From Paracoccaceae bacterium (GTDB lineage Bacteria; Pseudomonadota; Alphaproteobacteria; Rhodobacterales; Rhodobacteraceae), in NCBI GenBank assembly GCA_020832445.1, contig JAFIEO010000041.1, forward strand, positions 1 through 64,000: a DNA stretch of 64,000 nucleotides, written 5' to 3'. A model generated the notes under the pieces. The model did not search any database. It was not told where the DNA came from and saw only the letters and a list, made by a program, of their open reading frames with translations. Position numbers and translations under genes: made by a program. Shown one piece after another: positions 9,153 to 18,928 of this stretch. Position 1 is the first letter of the stretch; each line of letters opens with the position of its first letter.

Positions 9153-9171
9153 GGCCCGCGGGAGGCGGGCC
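9153..9171 (+). other. Hairpin between soxB and soxC
   Basis: GGCCCGC-GGGAG-GCGGGCC is a perfect 7-bp stem in the 60-bp gap. It sits just upstream of the strong soxC ribosome-binding site AGGGAGG. It may stabilise the mRNA or act as a weak attenuator. No T-run follows. Confidence 0.35.
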
Positions 9172-9195
9172 TGACTGCTAGGGAGGACATGGCAG

Positions 9196-10491
9196 ATGTC
9201 GGAAGAACTTACAGGCGGTGCCCATTCTGGCCGGCCTAGTGCAACCAGCAGGCGCGGGTTTTTACGCGGCGCAGGGCTGGCAGGTGCGGGGCTGGTTGCG
9301 GGAACGGGTGTTGCGCGCGCGGCCTCGCCCGATCCGCTGATTACCGAAGTGCAGCCTTGGGCGCAGTTTCTGGGCGACGGTGTGGATGCGGCCCCCTATG
9401 GCAAGCCATCGCGTCATGAAGCGCATGTCATCCGGCGCAATGTGGAATGGTTGACGGCGGATACGTCCAGTTCGGTCAATTTTACGCCGATCCACGAACT
9501 GGACGGGATAATCACGCCCAATGGTGTGTGCTTTGAACGCCATCATGCAGGTGTTGCCGATATCGCGCCGCAGGATTACCGGCTTATGATCAACGGCCTG
9601 GTCGACCGCGAACTGGTGTTCACGCTGCAAGATCTGTTGCGCCTGCCGCGCGAAAACCATGTGTATTTTCTGGAATGCGCGGCCAATTCCGGCATGGAAT
9701 GGCGCGGGGCGCAGCTCAATGGCGCGCAATTCACCCATGGGATGATCCATAACTGCATGTATACGGGCGTGACCCTGCGCACGTTATTGAATGAAGCGGG
9801 CGTCAAACCAGAAGGCAGTTGGCTTCTGGCCGAAGGGGCGGATGCATCGGCCATGTCGCGGTCGATCCCGATGGAAAAGGCGCTGGATGATTGCATGATC
9901 GCCTTCAAGATGAACGGCGAAGCGCTGCGCCCCGAACAGGGCTATCCGGTGCGGTTGATCGTGCCGGGCTGGGAAGGCAACATGTGGGTCAAATGGCTGC
10001 GCCGTCTGGAAGTGGGCGATGCCCCCTGGCACCACCGCGAGGAAACGTCGAAATACACCGACCTTCTGGCCGACGGGCGCGCGCGCCGCTTTACATGGGA
10101 AATGCACGCGAAATCGGTCATCACCAACCCCAGCCCGCAAGCCCCCATTCTGCACGGACATGGGCCTACGGTGATAACTGGCTTAGCATGGTCTGGCGTG
10201 GGCAAGATCGCGCGGGTGGATGTGTCCATTGATGGCGGGCGCAACTGGGCGCAGGCGCGTATCAGCGGGCCAAGTTTCGACAAGTCGCTGCACCGCTTCT
10301 ATTTCGAATTCGATTGGGACGGGCGCGAGTTGCTGCTGCAATCGCGCGCCATTGATGATGCGGGCTATGTCCAGCCCACCAAGGAAGCCTTGCGCGAATT
10401 CCGCGGGGTCAGTTCCGTCTACCACAATAACGGCATCCAGACCTGGCATGTCCATTCAAACGGGGAGGCCGAGAATGTCGAGGTTTCTTAA
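9196..10491 (+). CDS. soxC: Sulfane dehydrogenase molybdoprotein SoxC
   Basis: This 431-residue periplasmic molybdenum protein of the sulfite oxidase fold forms Sox(CD)2 with SoxD and oxidises the SoxY-bound sulfane atom by six electrons. The Tat signal is SRRGFLRGAGLAGAGLVAG (residues 18-36). The likely Mo-ligand Cys is in VYFLECAANSGMEWRG near residue 160. The C-terminal dimerisation domain includes GVGKIARVDVSIDGGRNW near residue 335. Its last 17 bp overlap soxD, so the two subunits are probably translated together. Confidence 0.95.
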   Translation: MSEELTGGAHSGRPSATSRRGFLRGAGLAGAGLVAGTGVARAASPDPLITEVQPWAQFLGDGVDAAPYGKPSRHEAHVIRRNVEWLTADTSSSVNFTPIHELDGIITPNGVCFERHHAGVADIAPQDYRLMINGLVDRELVFTLQDLLRLPRENHVYFLECAANSGMEWRGAQLNGAQFTHGMIHNCMYTGVTLRTLLNEAGVKPEGSWLLAEGADASAMSRSIPMEKALDDCMIAFKMNGEALRPEQGYPVRLIVPGWEGNMWVKWLRRLEVGDAPWHHREETSKYTDLLADGRARRFTWEMHAKSVITNPSPQAPILHGHGPTVITGLAWSGVGKIARVDVSIDGGRNWAQARISGPSFDKSLHRFYFEFDWDGRELLLQSRAIDDAGYVQPTKEALREFRGVSSVYHNNGIQTWHVHSNGEAENVEVS

Positions 10492-11557
10492 ATCCACACT
10501 GATCTGCGCAGGTGCGGCCTTCGCGGCCCTGCCTGTCATGGCGCAAACCTATGGTCTGGGGCGCGCGGCCCTGCCCGAAGAAGTCGCCGCATGGGATATT
10601 GATATCCGCCCTGACGGGGCGGGCCTGCCGGACGGGTCCGGCGATGTCTGGACGGGCGAGGACTTATACGAGGCGCAATGCGCCCATTGCCACGGCACGT
10701 TTGGCGAAGGCATGGGGTCCTGGCCTGTCGTCGCGGGCGGTCACGGCACATTGACGCATGAGCACCCTGAAAAAACGATCGGGTCTTACTGGCCGTATCT
10801 GTCGACCGTGTGGGATTATGTCAACCGCGCCATGCCCTACGGGATGGCGCAATCCCTGACGCCGGATGAGGTTTATGCGATCACGGCTTATCTGATGTAT
10901 CTGAATGATCTGGTTGATGATGATTTTGAACTAAGCCGCGAAAACTTCACGGACGTTCGCCTGCCCAATGAAGATGGCTTCTATATGGATGACCGAGTGG
11001 AGCTGGAATGGCCGCTGTTCACCCAAGAACCATGCATGAGCGATTGCAAACCTGAAGTGCAGGTAACCATGCGCGCGGCGGTTCTGGATGTCACGCCGGA
11101 TGACCCCATTGCGGATGCGCGGCGCGCGCAGGCGCGGGCCATGGCTGCGGCATCGGGCGGCGGGGATGCACCAGCGTCAACGTCTGATGCGGAACCCGAA
11201 GCAAAACCCGACGAAGAAGCCAGCGCAGCCCATAGCCCTGAACTGATTGCACAGGGCGAAAGCCTGTATCGGGCCTGTCGCACCTGCCATCAGGTGGGCG
11301 ACGGGGCGCGCAACGCGGTCGGGCCAATGCTGAACGGCATACTCGGCCGGTCAGCGGGCACGGTGGACGGGTTTCGCTATTCGCCGGTCTTGACCGAAGC
11401 GGGCGATACAGGTTTGATCTGGACAGAGGAGACAGTGTCAGAATTTATCGCCGACCCGCGCGGATATTTGCCCCGCAACCGGATGTCCTATGCCGGCATG
11501 CGCGATGCGGATGAACGGCGCGCGCTGGTTGCCTATCTGTCCACCTATTCGGAGTGA
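10475..11557 (+). CDS. soxD: Diheme cytochrome c subunit SoxD of sulfane dehydrogenase
   Basis: This 360-residue periplasmic cytochrome has a Sec signal peptide (residues 1-23, ending VMA) and two CxxCH haem sites, CAHCH at 69-73 and CRTCH at 268-272. They lie in separate cytochrome domains joined by an Ala/Glu/Pro-rich linker around residues 225-255. It passes electrons from SoxC to small c-type cytochromes. The start at 10475 lies inside the end of soxC, preceded by GGGGAGGCC. Confidence 0.93.
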   Translation: MSRFLKSTLICAGAAFAALPVMAQTYGLGRAALPEEVAAWDIDIRPDGAGLPDGSGDVWTGEDLYEAQCAHCHGTFGEGMGSWPVVAGGHGTLTHEHPEKTIGSYWPYLSTVWDYVNRAMPYGMAQSLTPDEVYAITAYLMYLNDLVDDDFELSRENFTDVRLPNEDGFYMDDRVELEWPLFTQEPCMSDCKPEVQVTMRAAVLDVTPDDPIADARRAQARAMAAASGGGDAPASTSDAEPEAKPDEEASAAHSPELIAQGESLYRACRTCHQVGDGARNAVGPMLNGILGRSAGTVDGFRYSPVLTEAGDTGLIWTEETVSEFIADPRGYLPRNRMSYAGMRDADERRALVAYLSTYSE

Positions 11558-11563
11558 GGATTG

Positions 11564-12304
11564 ATGAAGGTCAACAGCATAAAGACAATCTTGGCGGCAG
11601 GGGTCACCCTTGCCGCCATGGGTGCGGCAGGGGTGCAGGCGCAAACCGGCAGCGGTGCCGAGCCGTTGGGAAATGCCGAGCATGGGGCGGAATTGTGGGA
11701 ATATGAATGCGCGGCATGCCATGAAATGGGGCGCGGTGCCGAAAACGGGATTGGCCCGCATCTGACGCGGATCTATGGCAGGCGCGCGGCAGATGTGGAC
11801 GGGTTCACCTATTCGGACTCGATTGAACGTATGGGCCGTGACGGCCTGCGCTGGACGTTTCGCACACTCGATGCCTATATCGAAAATCCTTATGCTTTGG
11901 TATCCGGCACCCGCATGAGTTACCCCGGACTGCCCGACGCGCAGGACCGCGCGGATATTCTGGCCTTCATGCGCCAGTTTTCCGACATGCCCGCAAATAT
12001 TCCCGAAGCCGAACCCACAGCGCGCCGTATCGAGCTTGAACTGCCGCCCGAAGTGCTGGCCATCCGCGGGGACAGGGAATGGGGCGAATATCTTGCCAGC
12101 GAATGCACGACCTGTCATCAACGTGATGGCGCGGCCATGGGCATACCGTCCATAACATACTGGCCGGAGGACCGTTTCGTGGTTGCCATGCATGCCTATA
12201 AGGAAGGGTTGCGCCCGCATGCGGTTATGCAAAATGTTGCACGCAGGCTGGATAACGAAGAAATCGCGGCATTGGCCGCCTATTTCGCGACAATAGATGA
12301 CTGA
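11564..12304 (+). CDS. soxE: Diheme cytochrome c SoxE
   Basis: This 246-residue periplasmic protein has a signal peptide ending near AGVQA (residues 22-26) and two haem motifs, CAACH (49-53) and CTTCH (181-185). Its position between soxD and the flavoprotein gene soxF matches SoxE of Paracoccus-type clusters, the cytochrome partner of the sulfide-oxidising flavoprotein SoxF. The N-terminal half resembles the second domain of SoxD (GIGPHLTRIYGRRAADVDGF). It overlaps the upstream reach of soxF by only a few bases. Confidence 0.85.
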   Translation: MKVNSIKTILAAGVTLAAMGAAGVQAQTGSGAEPLGNAEHGAELWEYECAACHEMGRGAENGIGPHLTRIYGRRAADVDGFTYSDSIERMGRDGLRWTFRTLDAYIENPYALVSGTRMSYPGLPDAQDRADILAFMRQFSDMPANIPEAEPTARRIELELPPEVLAIRGDREWGEYLASECTTCHQRDGAAMGIPSITYWPEDRFVVAMHAYKEGLRPHAVMQNVARRLDNEEIAALAAYFATIDD

Positions 12305-12329
12305 GCACATCAGTAAGGGAGGAAACCTG

Positions 12330-13595
12330 ATGGAACTGAAACGACGCACTATTTTGGGCGGGATGGCGGCAGGGGCCGCGATCTTGTCCGCGCCCGCCGT
12401 GCTGGGCCAGACGCGCCCGCGCGTGGTGGTGATTGGCGGCGGATCGGGCGGGGCCACGGCGGCGCGCTACATTGCGCGCGACAGTCAGGGCGCGATTGAT
12501 GTGACGCTGGTTGAACCATCGCGCGTTTACTACACCTGCTATTTTTCAAACCTGTATCTTGGCGGGTTCTGGGAACTGGACAATATGGGCCATTCCTATG
12601 GCACGCTGGCCGCGCGCCACGGCATCAATGTGGTGCATGACTGGGCTGTGGGTGTGGACCGCGATGCGCAGACTGTCACACTGGCGGGCGGCGATACGCT
12701 GCCCTATGACCGGCTGGTGATTTCACCGGGCATCGATTTCCGCGAAGACAGTGTGCCGGGCTGGTCGGTTGCCGCGCAAAACCGCATGCCGCATGCCTAT
12801 AAGGCAGGCAGCCAGTCGGAATTGTTGAAGGCGCAGGTGGAAAACATGCGCGAAGGTGGCACCTATTGCATGGTCGCGCCGCCCAACCCATACCGTTGCC
12901 CCCCCGGCCCGTATGAGCGCATCTCGATGGTCGCGCATGTGCTGTCGCAGACCAACCCGACTGCGAAAATCCTGATTGTGGACCCGAAGGAGAACTTCTC
13001 GAAACAAGGTCTGTTTGAGGATGGCTGGGCGCGTCACTACCCCGGCATGATTGAACGTGTCGGCCCTGATTTCGGCGGCGACATCGTGTCTGTCGACCCG
13101 GACGCAATGACGGTGTCCATTGATGGCGTGGTGGAGAATGTCGATGTCTGCAACGTCATTCCGGGCCAGAAGGCGGGACGCATTGCCGAACTTGCAGGCA
13201 TCACCGATGACAGCGGCTGGGCACCTGCCGTTCCTGCCAATATGAAAAGCCGGATGGATGACAAGGTCTATATCCTTGGCGATTCTGCGGCGCAGGGCGA
13301 CATGCCGAAATCAGGCTTCTCGGCCAATAGTCAGGCCAAGGTTGCGGCGAATTCCATCCGGCACGAACTGACCGATGCACGCCTGTTCCCCGCGCGCTAT
13401 GCCAATACCTGCTGGTCGCTGATTGCGACAGATGACGGGGTGAAAGTGGGCGCATCATATGAGCCGACGGACGAAAAGATCGCCAGTGTCGAAGGGTTTA
13501 TCAGTCAGGTGGGCGAAGATGCCGACCTGCGCCAGCAAACCTATGAGGAAAGCATCGGCTGGTATAACGGCATCGTGGCCGACATGTTTACCTGA
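12330..13595 (+). CDS. soxF: Sulfide dehydrogenase flavoprotein SoxF
   Basis: This 421-residue FAD protein resembles the flavoprotein subunit of flavocytochrome c sulfide dehydrogenase. A Tat signal (LKRRTILGGMAAGAAIL) is at the N-terminus. The FAD-binding motif VVVIGGGSGGATAARYIA follows near residue 32. Cysteines in YYTCYFSN and NPYRCPPGP are candidates for the redox disulfide. I chose the ATG at 12330 because AAGGGAGG lies 7 bp upstream. With SoxE it probably oxidises sulfide or polysulfide in the periplasm. Confidence 0.92.
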   Translation: MELKRRTILGGMAAGAAILSAPAVLGQTRPRVVVIGGGSGGATAARYIARDSQGAIDVTLVEPSRVYYTCYFSNLYLGGFWELDNMGHSYGTLAARHGINVVHDWAVGVDRDAQTVTLAGGDTLPYDRLVISPGIDFREDSVPGWSVAAQNRMPHAYKAGSQSELLKAQVENMREGGTYCMVAPPNPYRCPPGPYERISMVAHVLSQTNPTAKILIVDPKENFSKQGLFEDGWARHYPGMIERVGPDFGGDIVSVDPDAMTVSIDGVVENVDVCNVIPGQKAGRIAELAGITDDSGWAPAVPANMKSRMDDKVYILGDSAAQGDMPKSGFSANSQAKVAANSIRHELTDARLFPARYANTCWSLIATDDGVKVGASYEPTDEKIASVEGFISQVGEDADLRQQTYEESIGWYNGIVADMFT

Positions 13596-13608
13596 ACAGC
13601 CCCGAACA

Positions 13609-13637
13609 ATTCGGGCGGCCCCCACGGCCGCCCGAAT
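13609..13637 (+). terminator. Hairpin terminator after soxF
   Basis: ATTCGGGCGGCC-CCCAC-GGCCGCCCGAAT forms a perfect 12-bp stem 14 bp after the soxF stop codon. There is no strong T-run. It lies between convergent genes, so it may serve both directions. Confidence 0.7.
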
Positions 13638-13653
13638 ATGCGCACAATCAAGG

Positions 13654-13677
13654 CCCTGTCAGTGCACGCTGACAGGG
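13654..13677 (-). terminator. Hairpin over the DUF1150 stop codon
   Basis: CCCTGTCAG-TGCACG-CTGACAGGG is a perfect 9-bp stem that covers the last codons and stop codon of the DUF1150 gene. It is a possible terminator or mRNA-stabilising 3' structure for the hsp20 operon. Confidence 0.4.
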
Positions 13678-13883
13678 TCATAATCATTCTGGCGCGCCAT
13701 GACGAAAGCCATTGTCCTGTCGGTGACAACGGCCATCTGTTCACCTTCTTCATGGTGGATGGCGTAAAGCTGTGCCACATTGGGCAGCTGTGCGCGGATT
13801 TCTTCGGGCAGATCGCTTGCCTTGATGGGGCGGACATAAACGATTGGCCGGTCTGATCGGTTCATTGGATAGATATTGTCCAT
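13659..13883 (-). CDS. DUF1150 family protein
   Basis: This 74-residue cytoplasmic protein starts MDNIYPMNRSDRPIVYVRPI and contains LPEEIRAQLPNVAQLYAIHHEEGEQMAVV, the pattern of the DUF1150 family found next to hsp20 in Rhodobacteraceae. Its function is not known. The start at 13883 has AAGGAAAGGA upstream; an in-frame ATG 24 bp earlier would place that sequence inside the gene. It lies 16 bp after hsp20 and probably shares its heat-shock transcript. Confidence 0.85.
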   Translation of the reverse strand: MDNIYPMNRSDRPIVYVRPIKASDLPEEIRAQLPNVAQLYAIHHEEGEQMAVVTDRTMAFVMARQNDYDPVSVH

Positions 13884-13899
13884 GGGTCGCGTCCTTTCC

Positions 13900-14316
13900 T
13901 TAGCCACGTTTGATTGTGATGGTTTGCACTGTGTCTTCTGGTTCTTGTCGGTTCAGGTCAATGTGCAACAGTCCGTTTTCCAGACAGGCCTGCGCGACAT
14001 CGACCCCCTCGGCCAAGGCAAAAACGCGCTGGAACTGACGCGCGGCGATGCCACGGTGCAGGAATACGCGGTCTTCCTTGTCATCATCATGCTGCTGGCC
14101 ATGCACCATAAGCTGGCGCTTCTCGACAGTGATTGAAAGATCATGTTCGCGGAACCCTGCCAGTGCAAGGGTAATGCGAAAGCTGTTCTTGCCTGTCACT
14201 TCGATATTGAAGGGCGGATACCCATCCGCACCTGTGCGTGCCGTGCGTTCAACAAGGCGTTCCAGTTGATCAAACCCCAACAGCAAGGGGTGAGAAGGAA
14301 AAGTCAGTTTACTCAT
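13900..14316 (-). CDS. Small heat-shock protein Hsp20 (IbpA-like)
   Basis: This 138-residue alpha-crystallin-type holdase chaperone protects unfolding proteins from aggregation. The family start HPLLLGFDQLERL is followed by GYPPFNIEVTGKNSFRITLALAGFREHDLSI, the beginning of the crystallin domain. The C-terminal GLLHIDLNRQEPEDTVQTITI ends in an I-x-I-type motif. A heat-shock-like promoter lies about 60 bp upstream. Confidence 0.92.
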   Translation of the reverse strand: MSKLTFPSHPLLLGFDQLERLVERTARTGADGYPPFNIEVTGKNSFRITLALAGFREHDLSITVEKRQLMVHGQQHDDDKEDRVFLHRGIAARQFQRVFALAEGVDVAQACLENGLLHIDLNRQEPEDTVQTITIKRG

Positions 14317-14375
14317 CAGCCCGGCCCTTTCGTAAGCGACATTGCTGCGGGCCCCGTTGCGGCGACCCTTGATAA

Positions 14376-14406
14376 ATATATGGGGTGGTTGTGCAAAATC
14401 GCAAGG
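14376..14406 (-). promoter_or_regulatory. Candidate sigma-32-type promoter for hsp20
   Basis: Read on the minus strand, CCTTGCG is followed after about 16-17 bp by CCATATAT. This resembles the alphaproteobacterial RpoH pattern (CTTG with a C-rich -10). The -10 lies about 60 bp upstream of the hsp20 start. The call rests on pattern and gene function. Confidence 0.45.
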
Positions 14407-14516
14407 CGCGGCGTAACGCTGGCACAGATGAATCCGCGCAGGCCTGCACTAATGCTTTTGCGAACCGGAATTTGCAGCTATTATAAGCGCAGGTTACACA
14501 AAGATGACGGGCAAAA

Positions 14517-14735
14517 ATGAACTCTCCTCAGGAAATGGATCATGAAGGCGTGCTGCGCGTCAAACTGGAAGTTTTGCGGCAGAAGCACCGTGATCTGGAC
14601 GAGGCGATTGACGCCTTGCAGGAAAAGGGGGCGTTGCAGCAATTGACCATCCAGCGCCTGAAGAAGGAAAAACTGCGCCTGAAGGACCAGATTTCCCGTA
14701 TCGAGGATGAACTGACCCCCGATATCATCGCGTGA
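14517..14735 (+). CDS. DUF465 (YdcH-like) small coiled-coil protein
   Basis: This 72-residue, highly charged helical protein contains [22 protein letters not shown] and [20 protein letters not shown], the DUF465 pattern. Proteins of this family are short coiled coils of unknown function. It lies divergent from hsp20 and directly upstream of the purE promoter. The start at 14517 is the likeliest; a second ATG at 14535 has AGGAA only 1-2 bp upstream, which is too close. Confidence 0.85.
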   Translation: MNSPQEMDHEGVLRVKLEVLRQKHRDLDEAIDALQEKGALQQLTIQRLKKEKLRLKDQISRIEDELTPDIIA

Positions 14736-14740
14736 TGCAA

Positions 14741-14768
14741 TTGCACCCGCGCAAGCCATCGCTATAGT
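14741..14768 (+). promoter_or_regulatory. Sigma-70-type promoter of purE
   Basis: TTGCAC (14741-14746), a 16-bp spacer and TATAGT (14763-14768) lie 28 bp upstream of the purE start codon. This is one of the best -35/-10 matches in the window. Confidence 0.6.
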
Positions 14769-14796
14769 GCGCGCAAACACATTTTCCGGGGGCAAG

Positions 14797-15285
14797 ATGA
14801 CGGATATCAAGGTTGGGATCATCATGGGCAGCCAGTCCGACTGGCCAACCATGCGCGAGGCCGCAAAACTGCTGGATGATCTGGGCATTGCCTATGAAGC
14901 ACGAATTGTGTCCGCGCATCGCACCCCTGACCGGCTGTGGGAATACGGGCGTGGCGCGGTTGGGCGCGGGCTGCAAGTAATCATTGCAGGTGCGGGCGGG
15001 GCCGCGCATCTGCCGGGCATGATGGCGTCAAAAACGCGGGTGCCGGTGATTGGTGTGCCGGTGCAGACGCGTGCCTTGTCGGGTGTGGACAGCCTGTATT
15101 CAATCTTGCAAATGCCGCGCGGTTTTCCGGTGGCAACCATGGCCATTGGCGCGGCCGGTGCGGCCAATGCGGGCCTGATGGCGGCGGGCATTCTGGCGCT
15201 GAACGACCCTGATCTGGCCGCGCGACTGGACAAATGGCGCAGTGATCTGTCGGCCTCTATACCAGAGGAACCCAGCGATGACTGA
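14797..15285 (+). CDS. purE: N5-carboxyaminoimidazole ribonucleotide mutase PurE
   Basis: This 162-residue enzyme moves the carboxyl group of N5-CAIR to C4, forming CAIR in purine synthesis. The class I motifs are all present: [12 protein letters not shown] at residues 8-19, [14 protein letters not shown] near 39-52 and [15 protein letters not shown] near 67-81. The ATG at 14797 follows GGGGGCAAG; an upstream ATG at 14767 overlaps the promoter. It overlaps purK by 8 bp. Confidence 0.96.
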   Translation: MTDIKVGIIMGSQSDWPTMREAAKLLDDLGIAYEARIVSAHRTPDRLWEYGRGAVGRGLQVIIAGAGGAAHLPGMMASKTRVPVIGVPVQTRALSGVDSLYSILQMPRGFPVATMAIGAAGAANAGLMAAGILALNDPDLAARLDKWRSDLSASIPEEPSDD

Positions 15286-16354
15286 AGCGCTTGAAGCGGG
15301 CCGCGTCATCGGCATTCTTGGCGGTGGACAACTGGGGCGTATGCTGTCTGTGGCTGCGGCGCGGCTGGGGTATCGGTGCCATATCTATGACCCCGCACCC
15401 CTGCCACCAGCGGGGCATGTCGCCGAAAAGGTCGTTACCGCCGCGTGGGATGATGTGGACGCATTGCGCGAGTTTGCGGCAGGTGTGGATGTCATTACGT
15501 TCGAGTTTGAGAATATCCCGACCGCCACACTGGACCTGCTGGAGCCGCTGCGCCCCATCCGCCCGGCCAGGCACGCGATGGCCGTGTCGCAGGACCGCCT
15601 GACGGAAAAGGAATTTTTACAGGGCCTTGGGTTGCGCACTGCCCCATATGCAGCCGTTGAAACAGCCGCGGAACTGGACGCGGCCCTGTCGCAGATTGGC
15701 ACACCCGCCATTCTGAAAACCCGCCGTCTGGGCTATGATGGCAAAGGGCAGGTGCGGCTGCACACAGGCCGCGACGCGGCAGATGCGTTGGCCGCCATGC
15801 AGGGTGCAGAGGCCATTCTGGAAGGGTTCGTCAGCTTCTCGCATGAAGTGTCGGTCATTGCGGCGCGCGGGCTGAGCGGCGAAGTGGCGGCCTATGATCC
15901 CGGCGAGAACCTGCACAGTGACGGCATTTTGCGCGAAACCCGCGTGCCTGCGCGCCTAAGCCCCGCGCTGCGCAGCGATGCGGTGTTGATGGCTGCGAAA
16001 ATACTGAACGCACTGGATTATGTGGGTGTTCTGGGGGTGGAACTGTTCGTCACGGCAGACGGGTTGGTGGTGAATGAAATTGCCCCGCGCGTGCATAATT
16101 CCGGCCATTGGACACAGAATGGCTGCGCGGTGGACCAGTTTGAACAACATATTCGTGCGGTTGTTGGCCTGCCGTTGGGCGATGGCGGGCGGTATGCGGA
16201 TGTTGTGATGGAAAACCTGATCGGGGATGACATGGACCGTGTGCCGGAGCTGTTGAAGGCGCGTGATGCGGCGCTGCATCTGTATGGCAAACCCGAACGC
16301 CGCGCGGGGCGGAAAATGGGCCATGTGAACCATATTCAGCGCCACAAAGGGTAG
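15278..16354 (+). CDS. purK: N5-carboxyaminoimidazole ribonucleotide synthase PurK
   Basis: This 358-residue ATP-grasp enzyme carboxylates AIR with bicarbonate to N5-CAIR, the substrate of PurE. The N-terminal block is [22 protein letters not shown]. The ATP-grasp region includes [14 protein letters not shown], and [17 protein letters not shown] is the metal and substrate site. The start inside the end of purE implies coupled translation. A hairpin and repeat R1 copy 1 follow. Confidence 0.96.
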   Translation: MTEALEAGRVIGILGGGQLGRMLSVAAARLGYRCHIYDPAPLPPAGHVAEKVVTAAWDDVDALREFAAGVDVITFEFENIPTATLDLLEPLRPIRPARHAMAVSQDRLTEKEFLQGLGLRTAPYAAVETAAELDAALSQIGTPAILKTRRLGYDGKGQVRLHTGRDAADALAAMQGAEAILEGFVSFSHEVSVIAARGLSGEVAAYDPGENLHSDGILRETRVPARLSPALRSDAVLMAAKILNALDYVGVLGVELFVTADGLVVNEIAPRVHNSGHWTQNGCAVDQFEQHIRAVVGLPLGDGGRYADVVMENLIGDDMDRVPELLKARDAALHLYGKPERRAGRKMGHVNHIQRHKG

Positions 16355-16398
16355 ACCGGCACGGCCGAGTATGTTGCAGGACACGCAAAAACAAAAGG

Positions 16399-16442
16399 TT
16401 AGCGTGTATCACGTGCATGTGAATGGAGGCGATACACGCTAA
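16399..16442 (-). repeat. Diverged copy of the R2 44-nt hairpin module
   Basis: TTAGCGTGTATC and GATACACGCTAA form a perfect 12-bp stem around a 20-nt loop. Read on the minus strand, the 44 nt match the first 44 nt of R2 (40205-40248) at 31 positions. Three of the differences are paired changes across the stem that keep base pairing. It may act as the purK terminator. Confidence 0.6.
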
Positions 16443-16476
16443 TTCTGTCCTGAAGGGGACGTTCATGCTGGGAATA

Positions 16477-16673
16477 AGCCCGCGCTATCGGTGGACCGGG
16501 GTCTGCCGATCCGACATTGGTAAAGTTCACTTTATGCCCGCTGCATACTCCCAAGATCAAAGGCTTGGGACACCATCAGAATAATCGGCAGGCCGCGGGA
16601 CGGCCCGCCGATGGCGCGGCGGCCTTCGGCCTTGATTCCGCGCCTTGGGCATTCCCAATGTTCGCAAAAGGCC
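16477..16673 (-). repeat. Dispersed structured repeat R1, copy 1
   Basis: This copy of about 197 bp has inner inverted arms (GCGCTATCGGTGGACCGG against CGGCCCGCCGATGGCGC). Its middle holds AAGTTCACTTTATG and GCTGCATAC, and one end is GCAAAAGGCC. It is in the opposite orientation to copies 2 and 4. It sits between the convergent 3' ends of purK and the hydrolase gene. Confidence 0.8.
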
Positions 16674-16722
16674 ACAAACCGTATATCCCCCCCTGACCGG
16701 ACCACGCGCGGGCGACGTTGTG

Positions 16723-17595
16723 TTACCCGTCGTTTTCGTCGGTGTCGGTCAGATTGCGCAGAATATCGGGCTTTATCCAACGGCTGAACGCTTCCGTATC
16801 TGGAATATGCTGCAACAGATTGCGATCCAGAATGGACTGGAACGCGCCTTTCTCGGTCAGGGTGCCAAACGGTGTGGGTGTTGCCAGATAGCGCAGCGCA
16901 TCGGGCAAGGTCATGTCATGGTTGAATTCGCCATGTTCCAGAAATTCAAGTGTATGGGCAATCACCAGCGGGTTGTTCATGATGAAGGTATGCGTGGCAG
17001 AGACAACGATATGATCGCGCATACCCTCCAGCCGCGTGCTTTCGACCGAAACCTTGCCATCATCCGCCCCGTCAATCAGCGAGGACAGCAGCGGATTCAG
17101 CGAAACATCCCCCGCGATGATACCCAGATCATAATCCGGGGCGGCGGGAAGTGTTTGGGGCGTGGCACCTTCTTTCGTGCCAAGTTCCAGCCCGGCAGGA
17201 CCGTTCAGCCATGTAAACGCTTCAATATCGGAAAAATAATCCACCAGTTCCGACCCGTGATTGGGCGGTGCCAGCATCACAACCCGCCCCATCTGCGCAG
17301 GGCGCCCGCGATCCAGCCAAGCGCGGGCCAGAATGCCGCCCATCGAATGGGTTACAAAATGCACCGGCCCCGCATCACAATCCTGAATGGCCAACCCCAC
17401 ATGTCGCAGCAGATCCTTGATCGGTGCCGCGGTGGACGGATAGCCATGATTGACTGTCTGGTAGCCATGCAGTTCCAGCGCTTCTTCCATCACCGCCATG
17501 GAATGTTCACTACGCGCCAGCCCGTGCAGCAACACCACACAATCGGCAATTGCAGGGGCAGGGAACAGGCACAGTGCGATCAGAATCTTCTTCAT
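16723..17595 (-). CDS. Secreted alpha/beta hydrolase (lipase-like)
   Basis: This 290-residue protein has a clear signal peptide ([17 protein letters not shown]). An oxyanion-type motif [13 protein letters not shown] follows. The nucleophile elbow is [12 protein letters not shown], with Ser in T-H-S-M-G-G. The C-terminal THTFIMNNP supplies a possible catalytic His. It resembles PGAP1-like/EstA esterases; the substrate is unknown. The ATG at 17595 gives the signal peptide directly, whereas a start at 17790 would add 65 unlikely residues. Confidence 0.75.
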   Translation of the reverse strand: MKKILIALCLFPAPAIADCVVLLHGLARSEHSMAVMEEALELHGYQTVNHGYPSTAAPIKDLLRHVGLAIQDCDAGPVHFVTHSMGGILARAWLDRGRPAQMGRVVMLAPPNHGSELVDYFSDIEAFTWLNGPAGLELGTKEGATPQTLPAAPDYDLGIIAGDVSLNPLLSSLIDGADDGKVSVESTRLEGMRDHIVVSATHTFIMNNPLVIAHTLEFLEHGEFNHDMTLPDALRYLATPTPFGTLTEKGAFQSILDRNLLQHIPDTEAFSRWIKPDILRNLTDTDENDG

Positions 17596-17814
17596 GCAGC
17601 CAATATAAGGTTGGCTGGTGTCATGCACCAGTGGTGACACGCGCAGATGACGTAACTGCGATGGGCCGTCATATTTTTGCGGCAGCGGGCCTGCGCCGGT
17701 CGCGTGGGAAACTGAGTATTTCAGGCAAGATGAAGCTGGATCAAAGCTTCCCGAATATGGCGACATGCATGTTTCGCAAGGGGCCTGCAAGGACGCGCAG
17801 GCCCCTTTGATGTG

Positions 17815-18780
<966 letters not shown>

Positions 18781-18851
18781 TCAGGCGCAATGTAGGCATG
18801 TGGACCGCCAGCACAAGGGGCATTCAATGTCGCATATGTGGCGAACAATTT

Positions 18852-18861
18852 GTTGCGCAAC
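18852..18861. promoter_or_regulatory. Palindrome in the trxB-lrp divergent region
   Basis: GTTGCGCAAC is a perfect 10-bp palindrome in an A/T-flanked stretch 68 bp upstream of the Lrp-type gene. It is a candidate operator for autoregulation. The evidence is symmetry and position only. Confidence 0.3.
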
Positions 18862-18928
18862 TTTGAAATATTATTGCGCGTGCGGGCGCTTCAGCATACA
18901 TAAGGCGAAAATACCAAGGAGTTATCGT

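Larger units (their letters stand above)
16355..16722. other. Convergent intergenic region after purK with hairpin and repeat
   Basis: This 368-bp gap lies between the 3' ends of purK and the hydrolase gene. It holds the diverged R2-type hairpin (16399-16442) and R1 copy 1 (16477-16673). No coding potential is seen in the remainder. Confidence 0.8.

Noticed and set aside
16645-17637. Long open frame on the plus strand opposite the hydrolase gene
   Set aside because: It is antisense to a gene with a signal peptide and a nucleophile elbow, and has no plausible start region.
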